Assembly: GCF_001037495.1 (NCBI RefSeq)
Contig: NZ_KQ089822.1
Span: 248,001 to 312,000, forward strand
Source: Citrobacter sp. MGH106
Lineage (GTDB): Bacteria; Pseudomonadota; Gammaproteobacteria; Enterobacterales; Enterobacteriaceae
Length of the DNA stretch: 64,000 nucleotides
Direction of reading: 5' to 3'
Part shown: one piece after another, positions 41,401 through 48,111 of the stretch
How positions within the stretch are numbered: the stretch's first letter is position 1
Layout of the letters: every line of letters starts with the position of its first letter
Position numbers and translations under genes: made by a program
The notes under the pieces: model-generated
The model's database searches: none
Told to the model about the DNA's origin: nothing
Seen by the model: only the letters and a program-made list of their open reading frames with translations

Positions 41401-44400
41401 CCATTACGATGGACAGCGCTGGCAAAGGGAGTGCTATTGAAAACGTCGCTAAAATTGCGGGCATCCAGTTAAAAGATACTACTGTAAGCGTAGGTAACGG
41501 TATTGGTATTCATACCGGCGCATCGCTGGCGCAAACCAACTCCGGTACTGTTACCGTAACGGGTAGCGGCACGGGGATTTTTTTTGAAAATATTGACGGT
41601 AGCGAAACCGATCAAACGCTGGATATGTCCGACTCACGCAATCTGGTGATCAACGTCGAACAGGCTGCAGGCAAAGGGATTGTCACCAATGCGTCAACCG
41701 ATCTGAAAACAGGTGTCAGCGTTAACGTGCTCGACAGTGACGGCGGTGAAGCGCTGATTATTGGGGGGACAACCAAAAATGTTGAACAATCTGGTGAGCT
41801 AACCTCGAAGTCAACAAGCCATGCGGTGGTCAACGCTGATAATGGTGCACTGGAAAGTTTCATTAATAAAGGTGTGATTAAAGCGCTGGATGCCTCGCAA
41901 AAAGCAGTGGAAATGCTGACGGGGGCCGGGGTTGCGTTTACAAACGCCGCAGGCGCGAGCATTGTCGGACAGGTTAATCTGATGAGCGGCGATAACACGA
42001 TTACGCTGGATTCTGGTAGTACGGCCACGGACGTCACGACCGGAAGCGGTAACGATTTGTATGTGCTCAATGATATTAAAGAGACGGAGACATCGCTGTT
42101 TACCAGCCTTAATGGTGGTGCGGGTGGAGATACACTTCAACTGAAAAACGCGCAGTACATCCTGAATCGTACTGATGCTATCAGTGGTATGGAGCATATT
42201 GATCTCACTGCTGGCTCCGTATTTACCGTTGATAATGTCACATTTGCGCTGGGTGATAATCAAAACGATGCTGCTGATACTGGTTATAGCGTCGACGAGA
42301 CCAGCACGCTGTCGCTGAAATCCAATAGCACGTATGTCTTTAACAGTCATCTGGCGGGTACCGGTACGGTAGAGGTGGATGCCAGCGGTAATGCGTTCGA
42401 TTTTACCAGCAACAATGCAGCAGACGGATTCAATGGCACGCTGGCGCTGAGCAACAGCACCTTTGAACTGGCGGGGTTGAATACTCTGGCGCTGAGCCAG
42501 GCGACATTAAGTGCGGGTACGGGTAGCGTGACGCATGTGGCTGTTGGCGAGCAGAAGATTGGAGGACTCGCCTTTAACGGCGGTACGGTCAGTTTTGACG
42601 GTGTGACCCCTGGGCAGAGTAACGCTGAAGGGACTATTCATTCAGGGAAGATGGATCTTTCCGGGCGCGGTACCGTGCAGGTTGATACTGGCACGATCAG
42701 CAACGATCGTCCGCTGGCTGATACCACGCAGTCACTGCTTGAACAGGACGATGCGCAGTCGCTGATCCAACTGGCTACCTCAGATACCCCTGTTTCAGGC
42801 GGTGCGGGTAACCTGACGCTGACTGATAGCAATGGCAATATCATTAGTGATGGCGTGGAAGTCGATATCAGTCAAAACGGCGAGGTCGTGGCGAAAGGGA
42901 CTTATGACTATCGTCTCACCGGCGGTGCGAGTGATGACGGCCTGTACATTAACTATGGCCTGACGCAGGTAGAATTGCTGGCATCTGGAGATAATGCGCT
43001 GGTACTGGATGCAAACGGCAAGACCGGCAATGCGGCGGATCTCAGCGCCCGTGTAACCGGGAGCGGAGATTTGGCGTTTGACAGCCAGAAAGGCCAGACG
43101 GTATCACTGTCCAATCAGGATAATGATTATACCGGCGTTACCGATGTACGCAGCGGCAACCTTCTGATGCAAAATGATAATGTTCTTGGGCAGACCAGCG
43201 AACTGCGTCTGGCGACAGAGTCCGGGTTTGATATGAATGGTCATCGCCAGACTATCGGTAAGCTAGCTGCGGCAGCAGGCTCTTTGCTGAATATTAACGG
43301 TGGTAGCCTGACACTTGAGCACGGCGGCTCAGCAGACGGTGTGTTAACGGGAAGTGGTGAGCTGAATGTGAATGCCGATACGCTGACCATTACTGGTGAA
43401 AACAGTACGCTGACGGCGACAACCACCATCGCGGAAGGTGCCCGCGTGTTAATGAACACGACTCTGGGCCTTGGTTCGGGTGATATTGTAGCGGCAGGAA
43501 CGCTATCGATCGGTAAGGCCGCAGGCAATCTATACAATAATATCAGTGATGCCGGGCTGGTTGAACTCAACGGCAGTGATGTTGTGCTGGTAGGCAATAA
43601 CAGCGCTTTCACCGGTCAGTTCTCTATCGATGCGGATTCCCAACTTACCGCTTCTATTGCAGAAAACCTGGGCAGTGCGGATGTGAGTAATACGGGCTCT
43701 CTGGTATTGAACAGCGACACTGACTGGCAACTCAATAATGATGTATATGGTAGTGGTCGAGTGACCAAACTGGGCGCAGGCTCCGTTACCGTAGGTGATA
43801 ACGCAGCCTGGACCGGGCAAACGGATATTGAGCAGGGCGGCTTAGTGCTGGGCAACGCAACGTCGCCGGTTATCCTTGCCAGTTCACAGGTGAATGTTGC
43901 GACATTTGGCATGCTCTCTGGTGTCGGTGGTGTTGCTGGCAATGTGAATAACGCAGGGAGAGTGCAGGTTGGTACCGGGACTGGCGATAATCTTCTGTTT
44001 ACGGTGGGAGGCAATCTCACTAATAGCGGTACTATTAAGACCGGCGTGAATGGCCAACTGGCGGGCAACCAACTGGTAGTTAATGGCAATTATGCGGGTA
44101 ATGACGGCCATCTTTCATTAAACACTGCTTTGGGGAATGATGATTCCGTAACGGATAAGCTGGTTGTGAAGGGTGATACCAGCGGCACAACTTCAGTTAG
44201 CGTCACTAATGCTGGTGGGAAAGGGGCTGCCACGATCGACGGTATTGAAGTGATCCACGTAGACGGGCAGTCGGATGGTGAATTTACGCAAGCAGGTCGT
44301 ATTGTGGCGGGCGCTTATGATTATACTCTTGGGCGTGGCCAGGATGAGAACAGTGGCAACTGGTATTTGACCAGTGGTAAAACAGATCCAGACCCGGATC

Positions 44401-45413
44401 CGAAACCAGATCCTGATACTGATAAAGATCTGCGCCCGGAGGGTGGGAGCTACACGGCAAACCTGGCGGCAGCAAATAATATGTTTGTTACCCGTCTGCA
44501 CGATCGTCTGGGTGAAACCCAGTACATCGACGCGCTGACAGGCGAGCAGAAAGTGACAAGTATGTGGATGCGTCATGTCGGTGGACATAACAACTGGCGT
44601 GACGGTAGCGGCCAGCTGAAAACCCAGAGTAATCGCTATGTAATGCAGATTGGTAGCGATATTGCCCGCTGGAGTGGCGATGGACTGGATCGCTGGCATC
44701 TTGGCGTGATGGCCGGGTATGGACATAACAACAGCAATACGCGCTCCTCATCTACAGGTTATCGTTCTGATGGTTCCGTGAATGGTTACAGTGCTGGGGT
44801 CTATGCAACATGGTATGCCAATGATGAAACGCATCAGGGGGCTTATCTGGATACATGGGCGCAGTACAACTGGTTTAATAATAGTGTCAAAGGCCAGGGT
44901 ATTCAGGGTGAATCATACAAATCGAAAGGGATTACCGGATCGCTGGAGCTGGGTTATACGCACAAGCTCGGTGAATTCACCGGAAGTAAAGGTTCTGAAA
45001 ACGAATGGTTTATCCAGCCGCAGGGACAAGCTATCTGGATGGGGGTTGAAGCAGACGATCATCGTGAATCGAATGGTTCTCACGTCAGCGGCAAAGGAGA
45101 TGGCAATATCCAGACTCGGCTGGGAGTCCGTACTTTCCTGAAAGGCCACAGTGCAATTGATGATGGCAACGCACGAGAGTTCCAGCCGTTTGTGGAAGTG
45201 AACTGGATCCACAATACCCGTAACTTTGGCACAACAATGGATGGGGTCAGTATCCGACAAGAAGGCGCACGTGATCTGGGTGAAATTAAAACGGGTGTTG
45301 AGGGGCAAATTAATCCGCAGCTCAATATCTGGGGTAATATTGGCGCGCAGATTGGAGATAAAGGTTATAACGATACTTCAGCGATGATTGGTATTAAATA
45401 TAACTTTAAGTAA
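38496..45413 (+). CDS. Giant AIDA/MisL-type autotransporter adhesin
   Basis: A type Va autotransporter of 2305 residues. The N-terminus is an extended signal peptide (ESPR: MNKIYKVVWSVSRSCAFVVS) and then a hydrophobic core ending NALA, predicted cleavage near residue 68. The passenger (about 69-1960) is beta-helix repeat sequence with many NNG, GGTL and SGxINL turns, and autotransporter-associated strand repeats toward its end. An acidic Pro-Asp linker (about 1963-1978) leads into the beta-barrel (about 1980-2305), ending in the outer-membrane signature IGIKYNFK with terminal aromatic. It resembles MisL and ShdA of Salmonella in architecture but is longer. The start at 38496 has GGAAAGG upstream; the frame opens 15 codons earlier. 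Probably an adhesin; ligand unknown. Confidence 0.9.
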   Translation: MNKIYKVVWSVSRSCAFVVSELANRSGASVETNSDVGIRVNNYRFNLSTLALSIIGAVFATQSVNALAADYVLPEYTPYTNSNGVGQLVVGDGETMNIVTGAKGYGSIASGASGFQTMTIQQAMDSGYISSGSENINLKQTTLGGRTHSIQYVDPVTGASRTIQVYDSNNFSTNNIGDLTTYLGVAVGNGQYVNMKLATVKSGGELDVNIGSKGNDWAEHTENKFNAVTKVSGIYNVETSASDTKDAVLNYNSKTIVQSGSIGNVADTSGKTFSFNTATYNGTFSSALGQYTVNNIDDLKTYNDALVKAVEAGQLSPADYQAELNKAYSTEQKSIHFDTKIPAGDAVLQLANRDVNSFIKATGAHSVVNISADANIQAVFSDTSVVTLTKGATLNNNGTLGTAAGASGGDYVISARDSIVNNNGVIDGGTSLDVKNAWVGAHTAILSTGTTKVQNDGIINLASHQDIYNAYALLMNDTATFINNGVMNIATGGEPVQSIDSVYTYGVFAQHNVVATNNGTLYIGRTAQAVKDETTSEVVVTLPAIGMYVKGGTINNPGNITIGEKVENAVAIKADGSESPDGISVKQNGVIDINGTGSAQNTGLMGINGAKGLENSGKINLNGYSASGIELQGGSEAIHSGSINITNGSTTDSTQKNIGAWVEGSGSRLTMSGSVSLAADNAIGLHVRDGGTIDITDTGKVSFDSGKNQIGYFVYGSGSKVNASSSTLQDVSTEGSTLYRIEGGATFDGSGSSGTTMTASGKDSTILQVTGTGSHFDSGSQSLSITGDGATGVRVEGGADGVITKDAVIVKLSGKGTTAGIVDGNYYDLSGNVDASLKGDSVLTSYATLNTSNTADGAFGYIARNGGTLNHQGTIDFAQAGSTGVLVSGGTLNNAGDINVNGVAVSIEGADSVVKNDATVTATDGTAAYLVGNDASLSLTGSGETKAAGDAHGILLANGAKGLTVDGATITMDSAGKGSAIENVAKIAGIQLKDTTVSVGNGIGIHTGASLAQTNSGTVTVTGSGTGIFFENIDGSETDQTLDMSDSRNLVINVEQAAGKGIVTNASTDLKTGVSVNVLDSDGGEALIIGGTTKNVEQSGELTSKSTSHAVVNADNGALESFINKGVIKALDASQKAVEMLTGAGVAFTNAAGASIVGQVNLMSGDNTITLDSGSTATDVTTGSGNDLYVLNDIKETETSLFTSLNGGAGGDTLQLKNAQYILNRTDAISGMEHIDLTAGSVFTVDNVTFALGDNQNDAADTGYSVDETSTLSLKSNSTYVFNSHLAGTGTVEVDASGNAFDFTSNNAADGFNGTLALSNSTFELAGLNTLALSQATLSAGTGSVTHVAVGEQKIGGLAFNGGTVSFDGVTPGQSNAEGTIHSGKMDLSGRGTVQVDTGTISNDRPLADTTQSLLEQDDAQSLIQLATSDTPVSGGAGNLTLTDSNGNIISDGVEVDISQNGEVVAKGTYDYRLTGGASDDGLYINYGLTQVELLASGDNALVLDANGKTGNAADLSARVTGSGDLAFDSQKGQTVSLSNQDNDYTGVTDVRSGNLLMQNDNVLGQTSELRLATESGFDMNGHRQTIGKLAAAAGSLLNINGGSLTLEHGGSADGVLTGSGELNVNADTLTITGENSTLTATTTIAEGARVLMNTTLGLGSGDIVAAGTLSIGKAAGNLYNNISDAGLVELNGSDVVLVGNNSAFTGQFSIDADSQLTASIAENLGSADVSNTGSLVLNSDTDWQLNNDVYGSGRVTKLGAGSVTVGDNAAWTGQTDIEQGGLVLGNATSPVILASSQVNVATFGMLSGVGGVAGNVNNAGRVQVGTGTGDNLLFTVGGNLTNSGTIKTGVNGQLAGNQLVVNGNYAGNDGHLSLNTALGNDDSVTDKLVVKGDTSGTTSVSVTNAGGKGAATIDGIEVIHVDGQSDGEFTQAGRIVAGAYDYTLGRGQDENSGNWYLTSGKTDPDPDPKPDPDTDKDLRPEGGSYTANLAAANNMFVTRLHDRLGETQYIDALTGEQKVTSMWMRHVGGHNNWRDGSGQLKTQSNRYVMQIGSDIARWSGDGLDRWHLGVMAGYGHNNSNTRSSSTGYRSDGSVNGYSAGVYATWYANDETHQGAYLDTWAQYNWFNNSVKGQGIQGESYKSKGITGSLELGYTHKLGEFTGSKGSENEWFIQPQGQAIWMGVEADDHRESNGSHVSGKGDGNIQTRLGVRTFLKGHSAIDDGNAREFQPFVEVNWIHNTRNFGTTMDGVSIRQEGARDLGEIKTGVEGQINPQLNIWGNIGAQIGDKGYNDTSAMIGIKYNFK

Positions 45414-45428
45414 CTCAAACTAACTAGA

Positions 45429-45476
45429 TCGAATTCAGTCAGTCCTGGCAATTGACTGAGTTCGAGTTACTTTTTT
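45429..45476 (+). terminator. Terminator of the autotransporter gene
   Basis: TCGAATTCAGTCA and TGACTGAGTTCGA form a 13-base stem with one wobble pair, followed by TTACTTTTTT, starting 16 bases after the stop codon. Confidence 0.8.
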
Positions 45477-45481
45477 GGTGC

Positions 45482-45546
45482 CAGAAAGCAAAAAACCAGC
45501 CCTAAGGCTGGTTTTTCTAAATAGTGGTGTCTGGAATCGGATTCGG
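45482..45546. repeat. Direct repeat copy 1: tRNA-Phe 3' end plus terminator, degenerate
   Basis: The 41 bases 45482-45522 are identical to 46711-46751, including the AACCAGCC/GGCTGGTT hairpin. The next 25 or so bases (TGGTGTCTGGAATCGGATTCG) are a mutated copy of the tRNA-Phe 3' end (TGGTGCCCGGACTCGGAATCG). This looks like an att site left by integration at the tRNA gene. Confidence 0.8.
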
Positions 45547-45757
45547 GGAACTTAAATACTCGTGTCTGGATAGAGTATTTTATGCTAAGTTTTAGATAAA
45601 TAATCTATCGCATGTTAGAGAGTGTCGATATTAATGGCTTCCTAAGGTAAATATTTAATACGTTATATTTATGTTTTGTTGCATTTACTGCGGTTTATAG
45701 CGAACTTGGTTTTTTTGTGTTCTAATATTATTTAGAACAGTTTTTAAGGAGTTATAT

Positions 45758-46477
45758 ATGGAATACATTCCAATTTTTCTGGCTTTCGGTTCTGCTCTGA
45801 TAGCAATTATCGGTAATACATGGGACAAGAATGAGTCCGGCCTAAAAAAACTTACGATTCCAGGACGCTTCACACTCGCTTTAGTAGTTTTTGCACTCAT
45901 TTACTCATTTGTTTCTACGTATCAACAGCGTGAAAATGAACAACATATTAAATTAGAAAAACAAAAGCTTGGCAAAATTATAAACTTAGAAATATCAAAA
46001 AGTTTGAATTCTATAGCATCACCTTTTCGAAGTCTTTACATTGAAAATAATGGTGGTAAATACATCAGTGATAACAACATCTCTTTTGATTTAATGCTTA
46101 AGAAGCCGATGCTGGAAAAGGCTCAGAACACATGCCTGGAATTGCGACCAAAGACTTTCTTCTCTGTGCCTGATGGCGGCACATGGAATGATATATTTCG
46201 TACTCATATAACATCTGGTATTAATCGTCTTGATAGACTGGTAGATCGCTATGGTTCCTCAATGAGCGTGGATATGCTGGATGCTATCAATGACCTTCAG
46301 GTCAATGGTTATTTCAGTTGGTATGCATATAGTATTCCTCGTCGGGAGAGTTCTTCCAGATCAGAAAATGCTATTCCTCCATGCGCTATTGGGCAAGCAA
46401 TAGGGGTTCATAAAGTGTATCTGGAAATGCTAAAAAAAATTAAGGTTTTGAATGATAGTGAGACGCTTGTTCGTTGA
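45758..46477 (+). CDS. Uncharacterised membrane protein in a tRNA-flanked mini-island
   Basis: This 239-residue protein is not recognised. Two hydrophobic segments lie near the N-terminus (about 4-20 and 38-54), then a charged helical stretch (about 56-85) and a soluble domain of about 150 residues with two cysteines. AAGGAG eight bases before the ATG supports expression. The gene is AT-rich compared with the backbone and is the only one between the two direct repeats (45482 and 46711), so it probably arrived as cargo of an integrative element. Confidence 0.75.
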   Translation: MEYIPIFLAFGSALIAIIGNTWDKNESGLKKLTIPGRFTLALVVFALIYSFVSTYQQRENEQHIKLEKQKLGKIINLEISKSLNSIASPFRSLYIENNGGKYISDNNISFDLMLKKPMLEKAQNTCLELRPKTFFSVPDGGTWNDIFRTHITSGINRLDRLVDRYGSSMSVDMLDAINDLQVNGYFSWYAYSIPRRESSSRSENAIPPCAIGQAIGVHKVYLEMLKKIKVLNDSETLVR

Positions 46478-46710
46478 ACACGCGTTATGAACTATTTATA
46501 TGCAGATATCAGTGGATATGTGAGCATACTCATTTTAATTATGCATACTTTTTAATAGTTCCGGGGCTTCAGTCACAAGCCGGTATTTCGTTCGGAAGCA
46601 CCTACTGCTGAGCAAAACGTTGCCACACCTTGTATCAAAAAAACGAGCGCCGCTCAGCGAGAGGTTGGTGACATTTGCAGTCAGAACGACCACAAATCTA
46701 CTGCATCCTT

Positions 46711-46751
46711 CAGAAAGCAAAAAACCAGCCCTAAGGCTGGTTTTTCTAAAT
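46711..46751. repeat. Direct repeat copy 2, next to intact tRNA-Phe
   Basis: These 41 bases are identical to 45482-45522. The copy contains the terminator of tRNA-Phe (minus strand), with AACCAGCC-TTAG-GGCTGGTT then a T-run at 46719-46745. It directly adjoins the tRNA 3' end. Confidence 0.85.
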
Positions 46752-46753
46752 TT

Positions 46754-46829
46754 TGGTGCCCGGACTCGGAATCGAACCAAGGACACGGGGATTTTCAATC
46801 CCCTGCTCTACCGACTGAGCTATCCGGGC
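46754..46829 (-). tRNA. pheV: tRNA-Phe (GAA)
   Basis: A 76-base tRNA with CCA encoded. On the minus strand it begins GCCCGGATAGCTCAGTCGG, has the anticodon loop TTGAAAA with GAA, and ends TCCGGGCACCA. The acceptor stem GCCCGGA/TCCGGGC is perfect. Its 3' end points into the accessory region, as usual for tRNA-integrated islands. In E. coli the tRNA-Phe next to yqgA is pheV, an island hotspot. Confidence 0.97.
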
Positions 46830-46934
46830 AACGAGGCGCATTAAAACCGATTCGCTTCGTTTCGTCAACGAAATTTCTTCAATTCAATGCAGACTGCACA
46901 ATCTATCACCAGATTGCTGGTATTGCACGCATTC

Positions 46935-47642
46935 TCAGGCAAAAAATGCAGTCCATGCAGCGGAAAGCGGCATTGCCAGTAGCAGAGCGGGAAGCATATT
47001 AACGACCGCGAACATTTTGATTCCACAAATGCGTAAGCCGGTTGCCAGCAGCAATAATCCGCCTACAGCGCTAAAATCGGCCATCATTGCAGGCGTTGTC
47101 AGTGGCAAAATCAACGCAGCACAGGTGACCAGAGTTAACTGGATTGCCAGCACCGGCACGCAAATGGCTGATACCGCAATACCCAGCGAGCAGGCGAAGA
47201 TGGCGGCGGTGAAGAAATCGAGAAAAGACTTAGCGATTAAAATATTAGGGTCGCCAGTCATCCCTTCATGCATCGCCCCAAAGATCCCGGTACCGCTGGC
47301 GCAAAAAAGCACAATGATTGCTACATAGCTTTGGATAAAAGACTCATGCGTTGCATTTACATCTGATCTGGTGAAAACCTGTTGTGCTTTAGCTACAGCA
47401 GCGTTAATCCCTTTTTCCAGATAACAAATCTCGCCGATTAACGCGCCGACCAGCGTTGCCAGAACCATGACTGGCAGATTGGCGCACTTAATTACCAGTA
47501 AAATCCCAATACCCAGAGAGGCCAGCCCGAAAATAGAGGTCATTGAGACTCGAATACGTTCTGGTAAATGCTGGCTGAGTAGTGTGCCGAGAACACCGCC
47601 ACATAAAATGGCGCTGGCATTAATAAAAGGTCCGATTACCAC
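46935..47642 (-). CDS. yqgA: DUF554 membrane protein YqgA
   Basis: A polytopic inner-membrane protein (235 residues, about seven hydrophobic segments), of unknown function, with family length. It is divergent from speC and next to tRNA-Phe, as in E. coli. Confidence 0.94.
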   Translation of the reverse strand: MVIGPFINASAILCGGVLGTLLSQHLPERIRVSMTSIFGLASLGIGILLVIKCANLPVMVLATLVGALIGEICYLEKGINAAVAKAQQVFTRSDVNATHESFIQSYVAIIVLFCASGTGIFGAMHEGMTGDPNILIAKSFLDFFTAAIFACSLGIAVSAICVPVLAIQLTLVTCAALILPLTTPAMMADFSAVGGLLLLATGLRICGIKMFAVVNMLPALLLAMPLSAAWTAFFA

Positions 47643-47849
47643 ATTCGCTCCTGATTACCCGTTATCGTCTTGATGCTAAAGGCAATGGCCCGGGTGTGTT
47701 TATGTTTTCAGATTGCATTATTATGACGCTATCGATCGGAAAAATGGGTGTTTATCTGCAAGATATATGCATAGGATTTTGTCTTGCGCCTGATAGTTAA
47801 AGGTGCCAAAATTGCGCGAATTTTCTCCTGTCTCACGGGGCTGCCTGGG

Positions 47850-47945
47850 ATGAATATATTCCCCCTACATCGCCTTCAACATCGCCTTTATGCGCGAAGA
47901 TTGCCCCTTCCTGCGATATTTTTTCACTCTCCCACTATGCGGTGA
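47850..47945 (+). CDS. Possible 31-codon leader peptide upstream of speC
   Basis: ATG at 47850 opens a 31-codon frame ending TGA at 47945, about 165 bases before speC. The peptide is rich in Arg, His, Pro and Leu and ends in PTMR before the stop. CGGGG lies 11 bases upstream as a modest ribosome-binding site. A stable hairpin begins 27 bases after the stop. This is similar in form to arginine/ornithine- or polyamine-responsive leader peptides, but unproven; it may be a chance frame. Confidence 0.35.
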   Translation: MNIFPLHRLQHRLYARRLPLPAIFFHSPTMR

Positions 47946-47972
47946 CGGCAACGCACGCTCACTGCAGGATAA

Positions 47973-48003
47973 CAGTAAAATCAGAGGCTATCTGCTTTTA
48001 CTG
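47973..48003 (+). promoter_or_regulatory. Hairpin in the speC leader
   Basis: CAGTAAAA pairs with TTTTACTG, and inside it CAGA pairs with TCTG around GGCTA, with one internal mismatch. No T-run follows, so it is not a simple terminator. Its place between the possible leader peptide and speC suggests a role in translation or Rho-dependent control. Confidence 0.45.
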
Positions 48004-48111
48004 ATGTCTGGCGGTCGGGGCTGGTTACCAGTTTGACCTGTCATTTCGTAGGGCGAAGCAATGCAGCTTTGCCCGGGGCTTTTGACTTTCCCGAAACGGG
48101 TTTTTGCGCTT

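Noticed and set aside
39693..44751. Many minus-strand frames of 60-190 codons inside the autotransporter gene
   Set aside because: Repetitive, low-stop-codon DNA gives antisense shadows; their Pro/Ser/Ala- or Ile/Thr-rich composition mirrors the passenger repeats.
46535..46798. 87-codon minus-strand frame overlapping tRNA-Phe
   Set aside because: It reads through the tRNA gene and its terminator, so it is not a coding sequence.
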